The notes beneath the pieces are model-generated. The model made no database searches, was not told the DNA's origin, and was given only the letters and a program-made list of their open reading frames with translations. From JAKPQE01 sp041397845 (GTDB lineage Bacteria; Pseudomonadota; Alphaproteobacteria; Rhizobiales; JAKPQE01), in assembly GCA_041397845.1 (NCBI GenBank), contig JAWKVW010000016.1:1-64000 (forward strand): a DNA stretch of 64,000 nt, read 5' to 3'. Positions 39,314 to 48,152 of this stretch are shown piece by piece (the stretch's first letter is position 1; every line of letters begins with the position of its first letter). Made by a program: the position numbers and the translations under genes.

Positions 39314-41167
39314 ATGGAACGCATGGGCTCGACCGCCAGTCAACAGACGATCGCCGATGCGCGGCGCATGTTCTTTCGCGATGGAACGGTGCCGACGACG
39401 CTTGTTCCCTCGCCCATCCTGGAGAGCTGGCGCCGCTGCGCCGGAGCCGGCCTCGACGCGGCGAGCCGCCCGCGCATCGAGCCGCTGACCGCCGGCGAGC
39501 TGCGCCGCGAGCAGTCCCGCCACGACCTCCTGCGCCGGGCGAGCCGCGCCGAAATTGCCGCCCTTTCCGCCGTCGCCGGCGCCACCGACTGCATCATCGT
39601 GCTGACCGATCCGAGCGGCCTCGTTCTCGAGACGGTCGGCGATGCCGAGTTTGCCAGCCGCGCCGCCCGCATTTCCCTGAGCCCCGGCGCCTGCTGGGAC
39701 GAGACGACCACCGGCACCAATGCCATCGGCACCGCGATCGTCGAGGGCCGGCCCGTCCTCGTGCGCGGCGGCCAGCACTATTTCGAGCCGCACCGCATCC
39801 TCTCCTGCGCTGCCGTGCCGATTCACGCCCCGACCGGCGAGATCATCGGCGTCATCGACCTGACCGGCCCGAGCGGCCGCACCGGCCGCCACAGCCTCGG
39901 CCTCGTCGACCTCGCCGTCGAGCAGATCGAGCACCGCCTGTTCGACGGCCGCTTCGCCGACTGCGATGTCCTCGCCCTCGCCGCCGATGCCTCGATGCTC
40001 GACACCTCGCGCGAAAGCATCCTCGTCTTCCGCGACGACCGCCTCGTCGCCGCCAACCGGTCGGGCCTGCGCCTTCTCGAAACCGATCGCGCCGCCATCG
40101 GCTCGGAGCGCTTCGAAACGCTCTTCAAGGACGAGCGTCCGCGCAGCGACGGCATCGAGACCCTGCGCACCCGTGCCGGCGCCAGCCTGTTTGCCAAGCG
40201 CCGCATCGCCCGGCAGGCCTGGGCGCCGGGGCGCGATCTCGCCGCCCCCGCCGATCCCGCAGCGCCGATCCTCGACCGCGACGCCACCGCCGCGCTCGAG
40301 CGCTCCGTCCGCCTCGTCAATGGCGGCGTGCCGGTGCTCGTCCACGGCGAAACCGGCTCCGGCAAGGAGATGTTCGCCCGGCGCATCCACGCCCTTGGCA
40401 AGCGCGCCACGAAACCGTTCGTCGCCATCAACTGCGCCGCCCTGCCGGAAAGCCTCATCGAGGCCGAACTCTTCGGCTACGAGGACGGCGCCTTCACCGG
40501 CGCCCGCCGCAACGGCGCCAGGGGTCTCCTGCGCCAGGCCGACGGCGGCGTTCTCTTCCTCGACGAGATCGGCGACATGCCGCTCGCCCTGCAGGCCCGC
40601 CTGCTCCGCGTCCTGCAGGACCGCGAGGTCCGCCCCCTCGGCGGCGGCAAGGCCGTGCCGGTCGATTTTCACCTCGTCTGCGCCACCCACCGGAACCTGA
40701 AGGAACTCGTCGACGACGGCCGGTTCCGCGCCGACCTTTATTATCGCGTCGCCCAGTACACCGTCGAACTGCGGCCGCTGCGCGATATTGCCGATCGCCG
40801 CGACGTCGTCGGCGCCCTCTGGCAGCGCCTCGCGCCAAACGGGCTGAAGCTCGGTGCGGACGCCCTCGATCGCATCGTCGCCCACGACTGGCCGGGCAAT
40901 TTCCGCCAGCTTTCCGGGACGCTGCGCGCCCTCGTCGCCCTTGCCGGCACCGAGGAAGGCGAGATCGGCCTCGACATGCTGCCGGCCGACATCGCCGGAG
41001 GTCGAGACGAGGCGCCGGCGGGGGCGGCGAACGATCTCGAGGCGATCACCATCGCCGCCATGCGCCGGACACTTGAGGAAGCCGGCGGCAATGTCTCGCT
41101 TGCCGCCCGCCGCCTCGGCATCGACCGCACGACCCTCTACCGCCGCCTCCTCTGGAAGGCGAACTAG
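39314..41167 (+). CDS. AcoR-family sigma-54-dependent transcriptional activator
   Basis: 617 residues. The N-terminal AcoR/GAF sensory part (about 1-310) includes ESWRRCAGAGLD and SLSPGACWDETTTGTNAIGT. The central AAA+ domain has Walker A (GETGSGKE), an intact GAFTGA loop that contacts sigma-54, and Walker B (VLFLDEIGD). The C-terminal Fis-type helix-turn-helix ends in LAARRLGIDRTTLYRRL. Start ATG 39314 is chosen because the operator-like palindrome lies just upstream; ATG 39323 is an alternative. It is divergent from the aldehyde dehydrogenase, its probable target. The inducer is likely acetaldehyde, acetoin or ethanol-derived, by family. Confidence 0.92.
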   Translation: MERMGSTASQQTIADARRMFFRDGTVPTTLVPSPILESWRRCAGAGLDAASRPRIEPLTAGELRREQSRHDLLRRASRAEIAALSAVAGATDCIIVLTDPSGLVLETVGDAEFASRAARISLSPGACWDETTTGTNAIGTAIVEGRPVLVRGGQHYFEPHRILSCAAVPIHAPTGEIIGVIDLTGPSGRTGRHSLGLVDLAVEQIEHRLFDGRFADCDVLALAADASMLDTSRESILVFRDDRLVAANRSGLRLLETDRAAIGSERFETLFKDERPRSDGIETLRTRAGASLFAKRRIARQAWAPGRDLAAPADPAAPILDRDATAALERSVRLVNGGVPVLVHGETGSGKEMFARRIHALGKRATKPFVAINCAALPESLIEAELFGYEDGAFTGARRNGARGLLRQADGGVLFLDEIGDMPLALQARLLRVLQDREVRPLGGGKAVPVDFHLVCATHRNLKELVDDGRFRADLYYRVAQYTVELRPLRDIADRRDVVGALWQRLAPNGLKLGADALDRIVAHDWPGNFRQLSGTLRALVALAGTEEGEIGLDMLPADIAGGRDEAPAGAANDLEAITIAAMRRTLEEAGGNVSLAARRLGIDRTTLYRRLLWKAN

Positions 41168-41289
41168 GACGCCCGGACTTAATCCCCGCCGCGACGGAAC
41201 GCCCGCGCCGGGCGTCGAGACATTGCGTCCGCGCGGTGCTAGTTTGCCGGCCGATTTGCAGTCCGCTCCAGTATCGAGGAAATTCCGAA

Positions 41290-41814
41290 ATGAAGACACC
41301 GATCCGCGCCATCGCGATCGCCGCTTCGCTGCTCGGCACCGCCATGTCGGTCGCCCCGCTCGCCGCCGATGAAATCCCCGGCTTCGTCTGGGAGGCCGTC
41401 TCGGGCGAAAGCGTGCCGGCGACCGCCTATTCCGGCGCCATCGATGGCAGCGCACCGACCCATCTTTGCCGGGTCATCAATCGCCAGGACGTCGAGATCG
41501 GTTATCTCGGCGAGGTCTTCTGCCAGATCGGTGGCGACGGCATGAACCGGCCCTACAGCATCTTCCAGGTGCTGACGGTGGCGCCCGGCGTCGACTGGGC
41601 CAGGGCCGAAGGCTCGAAAGCCCCTGCCGCATCGGTGAATTTCAGCAATGGCCGCGGCCCGGATTCCTTCGCCTGCCGCTTTCCCCATGACGAGGCGACC
41701 CTCGTCGGGACGCTGCGCGACGGCTTCTGTCATGCCGGCTTCAAGGACACCGAGCTTCAGTCGGACGCCTTCGACGTGCTGGTCTGGGCCGACGGCAAGG
41801 GTCCGGCGAAGTAA
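41290..41814 (+). CDS. Exported protein with DM9-like (DUF3421) pattern
   Basis: 174 residues with a clear Sec signal peptide (cleavage near residue 26, PLAADE). The mature part, FVWEAVSGESVPATAYSGA followed by HLCRV...GYLGEVFC, resembles the W-x-x-A-x-G-x-VP-x-x-A pattern of DM9 repeats. Four cysteines could form disulfides. Function is unknown; DM9 proteins often bind carbohydrate. Start ATG 41290 has GAGGAAA upstream. The family match is by eye and only moderate. Confidence 0.6.
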   Translation: MKTPIRAIAIAASLLGTAMSVAPLAADEIPGFVWEAVSGESVPATAYSGAIDGSAPTHLCRVINRQDVEIGYLGEVFCQIGGDGMNRPYSIFQVLTVAPGVDWARAEGSKAPAASVNFSNGRGPDSFACRFPHDEATLVGTLRDGFCHAGFKDTELQSDAFDVLVWADGKGPAK

Positions 41815-41844
41815 CGCCGGCCCACGAAAGTTTGCCGGCGGCAC

Positions 41845-42720
41845 TCAGATGTCGCCGGCGGTCTCCCCAACTGCCGGGATCCGGCGCCCGACCGCGATGA
41901 TCGCCAGGATCGAGACATTCATCGAAATCGCGTAGATCATCGCCGGAATGGCAAGCTCCGGCACGCCGATGAGATTGATCGTCACGAACATCGCCACGGC
42001 AACATTCTGCAGCCCGCATTCGACCGCGATCGCAATCGCCGACGCCGGCTGCAGCCGCAGAAGCGCGGCAACGCCGAAGCCGGCCGCCATCGCAATGACA
42101 TTGAGCGCCATCACCGCCGGCCCGACATCGCGCCAGTGCAGCGCGATCGCATCCCACTGCCCCCAGAACGTCGCAAAGACGATCGCCGCGAAAATCAGGC
42201 TGGCAATGCGTCGCGCCGTCGGCAGCACCGCCAGCGCCCCTCGCCCGGCCCTCGCCCGGATGCCCATGCCGATGACCAGCGGCAGGCCGGTGACGAGAAA
42301 CACCGAACCGGCGGTCATGCCGAGCGGCAGCCGGATCGCCTGGCTGGTGCCGAGGAAATGCTCGAGCGCCGCGCCGACGACCAGCGGCACGGAGACGATC
42401 GACAGAAGGCTCGTTGCCGCCGTCATCGCGATCGACAGGGCCACCTCGCCCCGCGCCACCAGCGTCAGGAAATTTGACGTCACGCCGCCCGGCGCGGCCG
42501 CGACGACGACGAGGCCGACGCTCATCTCCGGCGAAAGGTCGAAAAGGCGTGCGAGCACCACCGCCAGCACCGGCAGGCCGAGGATCTGCACCGCAAGCCC
42601 GGCCGCGAACGGTCGTCCCGCCCGGCCGAGCCGGCGGAAATCCCGGCCCGTCAGCCCGAGCCCGACGACCGCCATGATGATGGCAAGGCCAAGGGGAAGA
42701 AGGATCGAGATCGTCGACAA
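41845..42720 (-). CDS. Bile acid:sodium symporter (BASS) family transporter
   Basis: About 291 residues, nearly all hydrophobic helices, with family motifs APGGVTSNFLTLVARG and VECGLQNVAVAMFV. It is probably a sodium-coupled organic-anion importer; the substrate is unknown. The preferred start is TTG at 42720 because GGGAGA lies 7 bases upstream and the hydrophobic first helix begins there; an ATG at 42783 would add 21 residues. It is convergent with the DM9-like gene and divergent from the Sco gene. Confidence 0.82.
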   Translation of the reverse strand: MSTISILLPLGLAIIMAVVGLGLTGRDFRRLGRAGRPFAAGLAVQILGLPVLAVVLARLFDLSPEMSVGLVVVAAAPGGVTSNFLTLVARGEVALSIAMTAATSLLSIVSVPLVVGAALEHFLGTSQAIRLPLGMTAGSVFLVTGLPLVIGMGIRARAGRGALAVLPTARRIASLIFAAIVFATFWGQWDAIALHWRDVGPAVMALNVIAMAAGFGVAALLRLQPASAIAIAVECGLQNVAVAMFVTINLIGVPELAIPAMIYAISMNVSILAIIAVGRRIPAVGETAGDI

Positions 42721-42869
42721 CTGGCGTCTCCCTGTCAGATGCCCTGAGGCGGATTGCCGAGGGGGCCGCATGTTCTGCGGCATGCGAATGGCTGGCCTGA
42801 ACGAAAGTCAAGGCATTGCCGCAATTCAGTCGCTAACATGCGCCATCGCGAAATGATCGGAGAATTATC

Positions 42870-43484
42870 ATGAACTTCCTTCGTCTGTCCGGCATCGTCG
42901 GCGCGCTCCTGTTGCTGGCCGCAGCGCCTCTCGATTTCGCCCGTGCCGAGACCAAGGTCGTCACCGAGGCGCCCGCTGCAAAGGACGATGTCCGCCGCCC
43001 GTTCATGCTGCGCGACGTGCGCAGCCGGGTCCTGACGGATCAGGACTTCCTCGGCAATTATCTCCTCGTCTATTTCGGCTACACCCATTGCCCGGACGTC
43101 TGCCCGACCAGCCTGCTGACCATTTCCGAAGTCATGAAGGGCCTCGGCGAGGACGCCAAGGGCGTCGTGCCGATTTTCATTTCGGTCGACCCGGATCGCG
43201 ACACGCCCGAACACCTGCTCGAATACACCTCCGCCTTCGATGATCGTATCGTCGCCCTGACCGGGCCGCAGCAGTTCGTCGACGCCGCCATCGCCTCCTA
43301 CAATGGCTATTACAAAAAGGTGCCGAGCAAGACGGAGCCGGCCGACTACACCATGGACCACACCGCCTCGATCGCCTTCGTCGACCCGGCCGGCAAGCTG
43401 ATCACGCGCTTTGCCTATGGCGCCACGGTCGAGGAGATCGTCGCCCGCGTCCGCGAGACGATGACCGCCACCAGGTCGAACTGA
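42870..43484 (+). CDS. SCO1/SenC family copper chaperone
   Basis: 204 residues with an N-terminal signal or anchor. It has a thioredoxin-like fold with the copper site CPDVC (in FGYTHCPDVCPTS) and the distal histidine in MDHTAS. Sco proteins deliver copper to CuA centres. Since it abuts the nos cluster, whose NosZ also has a CuA site, a role in NosZ maturation is possible, besides cytochrome oxidase; this is inferred. GGAG lies 8 bases before the ATG. The TlpA-like gene follows after 18 bp. Confidence 0.9.
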   Translation: MNFLRLSGIVGALLLLAAAPLDFARAETKVVTEAPAAKDDVRRPFMLRDVRSRVLTDQDFLGNYLLVYFGYTHCPDVCPTSLLTISEVMKGLGEDAKGVVPIFISVDPDRDTPEHLLEYTSAFDDRIVALTGPQQFVDAAIASYNGYYKKVPSKTEPADYTMDHTASIAFVDPAGKLITRFAYGATVEEIVARVRETMTATRSN

Positions 43485-43502
43485 CACCGGCGGCGCGCCG
43501 TC

Positions 43503-44066
43503 ATGTTCGACCGGCTGCTTCCGGCCGCCCTCGCCTTGTCGTTCGTCTGTTTCGCCGGCCAGCCGATGGCCGGCGAAGCGCTTTTCGCGCCGCTCGACAT
43601 TCTCATCGAGCGAACTCTGGACGAGCCGCCGGAAGAATTCGTCATTTCCCATGAAGGCGGGACCGCCGTCAGCCTCGCCGACTGGCGCGGCCGCATCGTC
43701 GTCCTCAACATCTGGGCGACCTGGTGCCTGCCCTGCCGCGACGAAATGCCGAGCCTCGACCGCCTGAGCCGTCTCGTCGATCCCGATGACATCGCCGTCC
43801 TCGCGGTATCGATTGATTCCCGCGCCGAGCGCGCCGTGCGGCCGTTCTATTTCACCACCGACATCACCAGCCTGCCGGTGCTGACCGCCGACGGCCGCGC
43901 CGTCGTCGGCGCCCTCGGCGACCAGACGATGCCCTTTACCGTCGTCCTCGGGCGCGACGGTCGCGAGATCGCCCGCGTGCGCGGTCCGGCCCGCTGGGAT
44001 GACGCCCGCTTTGTCGACTGGCTGAAGGACAAGGCGCTGCAGGACAAGGCAAAGCCGGCGAACTGA
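43503..44066 (+). CDS. TlpA/ResA-like periplasmic thioredoxin
   Basis: 187 residues with a signal peptide (about 1-24) and a thioredoxin fold. The active site is WCLPC (in IWATWCLPCRDEMPSL), and the cis-Pro region QTMPFTVVLGRDG is present. It likely keeps cysteines of the copper site or of cytochrome c apoproteins reduced outside the cytoplasm. It forms a two-gene unit with the Sco gene and is convergent with nosY, separated by a terminator-like hairpin. Confidence 0.87.
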   Translation: MFDRLLPAALALSFVCFAGQPMAGEALFAPLDILIERTLDEPPEEFVISHEGGTAVSLADWRGRIVVLNIWATWCLPCRDEMPSLDRLSRLVDPDDIAVLAVSIDSRAERAVRPFYFTTDITSLPVLTADGRAVVGALGDQTMPFTVVLGRDGREIARVRGPARWDDARFVDWLKDKALQDKAKPAN

Positions 44067-44107
44067 TGCCCGCCGGCTTCAATTGTCAGTCCGATCGCCG
44101 CATCGCC

Positions 44108-44140
44108 GGCGAGCCTTGGCGAGACGGGCTCGCCACTTTT
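44108..44140 (+). terminator. Terminator-like hairpin after the TlpA-like gene
   Basis: GGCGAGCC (44108-44115) pairs with GGCTCGCC (44127-44134) and is followed by ACTTTTCCC on the plus strand. It lies between the convergent TlpA-like gene and nosY. Confidence 0.55.
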
Positions 44141-44145
44141 CCCGA

Positions 44146-44973
44146 TCAGACGAGGTCGGTGCTGCGGAAGCGCCAGAAGCCGATCCCCGCGAGCACGAGG
44201 CCGAGCACCGTCGGATAGACCAGCGACCAGACGATGTAGCCCGTGGTGCCGAAGGCATCGAGGATGACATAGGCCGACGGGCCGAGCAGCACCAGGTCCG
44301 GGTCGAACAGCATCATCGCCGCCGTGCGGAACACCTGCATCGGATTGGCAAGGGCGATGCCGATGATCGTCTCGGGCGGAAGCTGCTCGCGCACCATGAC
44401 GCCAAGCAGGATGAGGTCAAGGAAGAGCAGCAGCACCAGCCAGACGAGGAAGGCCGCGCCCTGGGCGACGTCGGTCGAGCGCGCGACGCTCGAGACCAGA
44501 AAACCGATGCCGAGGAAGCAGACGGAGAGCGAGATGAGCAGCGCCGAATAGTAGACGATCTGCTCGTAGGGAATATCCGCCCCCTTCGCCGCGCCATAGG
44601 CAACCGCCGCCATCATGGCGAGGAACACCGGCAGGAACACGGAAAGGAACCGGCCGAGGAAGCGGCCCCAGTACCAGGCGCCGAGCGGCACCGGCATCGC
44701 CAGCATGTATTCGAAAATGCCGCTTTCCCGGTCGCCGGCAAGCGAGCGCACCGTCGTCAGCAGCACGAAGATCGGCAGGATCGCCATCGATAGCTGGATA
44801 TAGGTGACGAGCAGCCGGCTGAGGCCGGTAAAGCCCATCACCCGCGACTCGGTCAGCCCGAACGCGAACAGCGCCAAGACGAGGCCGCCGAACACGAAGG
44901 CATAGACAAAGAACCAGCGCGCCCTCAGCGACTCGGTCAAATCGAGCCGGGCGGTCACCAACAGATTGCTCAA
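44146..44973 (-). CDS. nosY: NosY, membrane permease of nitrous-oxide reductase maturation ABC system
   Basis: 275 residues, about six membrane helices with the SLAGDRESGIFEYMLAMPV loop typical of NosY. It pairs with NosF and delivers NosD/NosL-assisted copper or sulfur for the CuZ centre of NosZ. The start is a TTG at 44973, overlapping the nosL stop (TTGA), with GGGAGAG upstream; no in-frame ATG fits. It is the last gene of the nos cluster. Confidence 0.9.
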   Translation of the reverse strand: MSNLLVTARLDLTESLRARWFFVYAFVFGGLVLALFAFGLTESRVMGFTGLSRLLVTYIQLSMAILPIFVLLTTVRSLAGDRESGIFEYMLAMPVPLGAWYWGRFLGRFLSVFLPVFLAMMAAVAYGAAKGADIPYEQIVYYSALLISLSVCFLGIGFLVSSVARSTDVAQGAAFLVWLVLLLFLDLILLGVMVREQLPPETIIGIALANPMQVFRTAAMMLFDPDLVLLGPSAYVILDAFGTTGYIVWSLVYPTVLGLVLAGIGFWRFRSTDLV

Positions 44974-45473
44974 CGTTGCTCTCCCTGTGCGACGTCGGCG
45001 GGGTCGTGATTGCAAAGATGGGGAGAGCCCGCAACGACCACCCGCTTCGACATCTCCGCGAAGGTGACCGCTCCCGGTCGCGCATCGGCAACCGCACCGA
45101 ATCCGAAAGCCATCGGGCTGACCTGATCGGTGAGGAAATATGCCGCCCGTGCGTCGAGCCAGGTCTTGCCGGTTTCCACATCCATGACGAAGAACTCGAC
45201 GTCGGCATCGTCTTTCCACGGCTGTTCGTCGAGGAACAGCACGGCATCACCGATATCGTCGAAATTGAACGTCTTGTGCTTCGGCCCGCCTCTGATCTGC
45301 GCCGCAAAGCGCGGATCGGAAATGATCATCCGGCAATAGTCGCAGCCGTCGCGGCCAAACTTGACCGCAACAGGACCGGTCTTTTCCTCGCTGTTGCAGC
45401 CGGCAACGCCGGCAAGAACGACGAAGGCCACAGCCTTGCCGCCCGCAACGAGAAATTCTCGGCGCTCGATCAT
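44970..45473 (-). CDS. nosL: NosL copper-chaperone lipoprotein
   Basis: 167 residues. The N-terminal lipobox is GVAGC, and the NosL copper motif is CDYCRM with NFDDIGDAVLFL following. It binds Cu(I) in the periplasm and hands it to the NosDFY complex for CuZ assembly. An ERREFLVAGGK start gives it a possible Tat-type signal. The stop overlaps the nosY TTG start, and nosF lies 62 bp upstream. Confidence 0.93.
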   Translation of the reverse strand: MIERREFLVAGGKAVAFVVLAGVAGCNSEEKTGPVAVKFGRDGCDYCRMIISDPRFAAQIRGGPKHKTFNFDDIGDAVLFLDEQPWKDDADVEFFVMDVETGKTWLDARAAYFLTDQVSPMAFGFGAVADARPGAVTFAEMSKRVVVAGSPHLCNHDPADVAQGEQR

Positions 45474-45535
45474 CGCCAGTCGTCTCCCTCGGACATACCC
45501 GCCAGAGCCCGAAGGCTGCAGCGGCCGATCCGCGT

Positions 45536-46429
45536 TCAGTTCACCGTCTCCCCGGCACCCGGAGAGCCGCCGCTCGAGCGCGCCTTGTCGACGAGCTCGA
45601 TATCGGCAAGCAGGCCCGCATAGCGCGCCAGCATGCCAAGGAAGCGCATCCGATCAGGTCCTGCGACTTCGCCCCGCCAGACCCGGTCATCCTCGCTGCC
45701 GGAAAAACCCCATTCCGCAATCGCCCGCGCAAAGGCGGTGTCGCTGCGCGCCGCCACAAGGCGGCATTCCTGCACCGCCGACGCATCGCCGGCATCCTCG
45801 ACCCGATCGTCCAGCACCACCCGGCCGCGGTCGACTTCCACCACCCGATTGACGAGACCGGAAATCTCGTCGAGGCGGTGCGAGGAAATGATCATCGGGA
45901 TGTCCGCCCGCTCGGCGAGCAGCCCGAACAGCACCCGCCGCGCGGCAGGATCGAGGTTGGCCGTCGGCTCGTCGAGGATCAGCATCCTGACCGGCCGGCC
46001 GAGCGCGATGGCAACGAGGATCTTCTGCTTCTGGCCGCCCGACAGCTTGAAGAACGGCCGGCTGCCGATTTCCTCGAGGTCGAGGCCGAGCGCCTCGGCG
46101 ATCCGGCCGATCTCCGCCCGGTCGCCATCGCAGACCGCCGCCGCAAACCGCACGAGATCGCGCACCGGCATCTTCAGCGGCGGCGGCAACTGCGGCACGA
46201 AGCCGATGTCGCCAAGCACCGCATGCCTGTCCGAGCGCGGCTCCTTGCCGTTGACGCGGATCGAGCCGCCATGGGTGTATTCGCCAAGCAGGCAGCGGAT
46301 CAGCGTCGTCTTGCCGGCGCCGTTCGAGCCGATGAGCGCGATCCGGTCGCCGTCCTCGATCTTCAGCGACAGCGCATCGAGCACCCGCGTGCGGCGAAAA
46401 ACCTTGGTGACGGCTTCGATTTCGATCAC
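45536..46429 (-). CDS. nosF: NosF, ATPase of nitrous-oxide reductase maturation ABC system
   Basis: 297 residues. Walker A is GSNGAGKTT, the signature is LSGGQKQK, and Walker B is MLILDEPTANLDPAARR. It works with NosY in the inner membrane. The start is a GTG at 46429 that overlaps the nosH stop codon (GTGA), with GGAGAC upstream, implying translational coupling. Confidence 0.92.
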   Translation of the reverse strand: MIEIEAVTKVFRRTRVLDALSLKIEDGDRIALIGSNGAGKTTLIRCLLGEYTHGGSIRVNGKEPRSDRHAVLGDIGFVPQLPPPLKMPVRDLVRFAAAVCDGDRAEIGRIAEALGLDLEEIGSRPFFKLSGGQKQKILVAIALGRPVRMLILDEPTANLDPAARRVLFGLLAERADIPMIISSHRLDEISGLVNRVVEVDRGRVVLDDRVEDAGDASAVQECRLVAARSDTAFARAIAEWGFSGSEDDRVWRGEVAGPDRMRFLGMLARYAGLLADIELVDKARSSGGSPGAGETVN

Positions 46430-47394
46430 AGCAGGTCTCCGAGGCCCTTGATCTTGAAGTTCAGCGCGCCCGTCGGGCAGGCTTCGATGCACATGCCGCA
46501 ACGGGTGCAGTCGGCGCCGATCGCCAGTCTGACATCCGCCGCCCGGCCCTTCTTGGTGATCTCGAGCACATGCGGCACGAGGCAGACCTTGCGGCATTCG
46601 CCCTCATGCAGGCAGTTCTCGAGCTTGTATTCCACATGGATCGGCGAGGTGCTGCCGACGAGACCGTAGGTGAGGCCGATCGGACAGATATACCGGCACC
46701 AGAACCGGCGGATATAGAAAATCTCGATGACAAGCAGAACACCGACCCACACGAGGGCGAGCCCGCCGCCATAGATGAGCGCGCGCGACAGGATGCCGAC
46801 CGGCGAAATCGTCTCGAACACCGTGTAGCCGGTAACGAACGCCAGCACCGCGAACACCAGCCAGAGCACGATCCTGAGACGCCGGTCGAGCGGATGATCC
46901 TCGACGATTTTCTTGTCGGCGAGCTTCAGGTGAACCATCTCGGCAAATTCGGCGACGAGGTGATAGGGGCAGGCCCACGAGCAGAACGATCGCCCGCCGG
47001 CCAGCCACCACAGGAAGCCCACCGTCACGATGCCGATGACGAGATTGATGAGGATTTCCTTCTGCGCCAGCACCACCTGCAGCGCCGCGTTCAGGTCGGC
47101 CATGTGGAAGCCGACGAAGCGTGATGCCGTCAGCGCGCCCTCGACGAGCTGCACGTCGAACCAGTAGGAAATGACGAACAGCAGATTGATGAGGATGATC
47201 GACGACCAGCGCCATTTGCGCCACTTGTAGCTCGTCTTCTTGTGGGCGAGCTCCTCGCGGATCGCCGCGACGCGCAGGCGCCGCTGCTCCGGCTCCGCCT
47301 TGAAGTCGTGCTGCGCCTTGGCCGCTTCGGTGTAGTCGAGGCGGCTCGGCTCGGCACCGAGCATCATGCGGATGGATTCCAGCCAGTACCTCAT
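46426..47394 (-). CDS. nosH: NosH, NapH-like quinol-dehydrogenase membrane iron-sulfur protein
   Basis: 322 residues. A soluble N-terminus is followed by about four or five membrane helices, the cytoplasmic Cys motif FCSWACPYH, FWCRYICPIG, and two C-terminal ferredoxin clusters, the second reading CTRCGMCIEACP. It is homologous to NapH. With NosG it is thought to oxidise menaquinol and send electrons to NosZ through the cluster's cytochromes c. It starts at ATG 47394, overlapping the nosG stop (ATGA). The gene set nosG-nosH replaces NosR in clade II nos clusters. Confidence 0.87.
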   Translation of the reverse strand: MRYWLESIRMMLGAEPSRLDYTEAAKAQHDFKAEPEQRRLRVAAIREELAHKKTSYKWRKWRWSSIILINLLFVISYWFDVQLVEGALTASRFVGFHMADLNAALQVVLAQKEILINLVIGIVTVGFLWWLAGGRSFCSWACPYHLVAEFAEMVHLKLADKKIVEDHPLDRRLRIVLWLVFAVLAFVTGYTVFETISPVGILSRALIYGGGLALVWVGVLLVIEIFYIRRFWCRYICPIGLTYGLVGSTSPIHVEYKLENCLHEGECRKVCLVPHVLEITKKGRAADVRLAIGADCTRCGMCIEACPTGALNFKIKGLGDLL

Positions 47395-48122
47395 GCCGCC
47401 CCCCACACCTTGCGCTCGTCGATGACGATGCAGGCCGGCTCGACCGGACAGATCATCTCGCACATGCCGCAGCCGACGCAGGCCTCATGGACGACCGGCG
47501 TGCGCCGCTTGTCGGCCGGATCGTCCGACACCGGCTCCATCGAGATGGCGTTCTCGATCGGGCATTCCCGCACGCAGAGATCGCAAAGCTCGAGCTCGTA
47601 GGGGTGATCCGCGATCGCGATCGGCGTCCAGCGGTCGACCTCGACATAACGGTGCAGGCCGGTGTCGCGCGCTGCGCCTTTGAAGCCTTCGCCCTTGCGG
47701 GCCAGACAGGCATCCGGCCGGTCGAGCCGGGCAAGGCCCATGCGCACCTGTTCCTTCTTGTCGATCTCGTGCGTCAGCGCCCCGGTCGGGCAGGCAAGCA
47801 CGCACTGCACCGCGTCGCAGGAGAAATCACAGGCCTGCGCCCGCGCGTCGATATAGGGAACGCCGATGCCGAAACCGTCGGTGACGCCGGCCAGCTTGAT
47901 CGCCTCGACCGGGCAGACCTGGACGCACTGGCCGCACTTGATGCAGGACGCAAGGAAAGCCTTCTCGGCGAGCGCCCCGGGCGGCCGGAGGCGCGCCGCC
48001 AGCGTCTTCAGAATCGGAATGTAGCCGGTCAGCGAGAGCGCCACGGTCGCCGATCCGGCGAGCGCCGACAGAAGCAGCGTGCGCCGCTCTCTCTGTTGCT
48101 TGGGAGTGAGTTGCTTTGCCAT
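47391..48122 (-). CDS. nosG: NosG, NapG-like periplasmic four-cluster ferredoxin
   Basis: 243 residues. The N-terminal RRTLLLSALAG looks like a Tat-type signal. Four Cys clusters follow: CIKCGQCVQVCP, CDAVQCVLACP, CDLCVRECP and CVGCGMCEMICP. It is predicted to partner NosH in a quinol dehydrogenase. It lies 30 bp after nosD and overlaps nosH. It is distinguished from the nap-encoded NapG (59830-60807) by its position and lower similarity. Confidence 0.87.
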   Translation of the reverse strand: MAKQLTPKQQRERRTLLLSALAGSATVALSLTGYIPILKTLAARLRPPGALAEKAFLASCIKCGQCVQVCPVEAIKLAGVTDGFGIGVPYIDARAQACDFSCDAVQCVLACPTGALTHEIDKKEQVRMGLARLDRPDACLARKGEGFKGAARDTGLHRYVEVDRWTPIAIADHPYELELCDLCVRECPIENAISMEPVSDDPADKRRTPVVHEACVGCGMCEMICPVEPACIVIDERKVWGAA

Positions 48123-48152
48123 CTTGCTTTCCCGCGGTGCTGAAAGAGGCGG

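Noticed and set aside
39194..41455. 753-codon minus-strand frame opposite the AcoR-type activator
   Set aside because: The activator shows intact Walker, GAFTGA and Fis motifs. The antisense frame also overlaps the DM9-like gene and has no family pattern.
44083..44793. 236-codon plus-strand frame opposite nosY
   Set aside because: It is Asp/Glu/Arg/His-rich with no domain and is antisense to an evident membrane permease.
46430..46597. Extension of NosF upstream to 46597
   Set aside because: It lies inside nosH in another frame; the GTG at 46429 overlapping the nosH stop, with GGAGAC upstream, is the expected coupled start.
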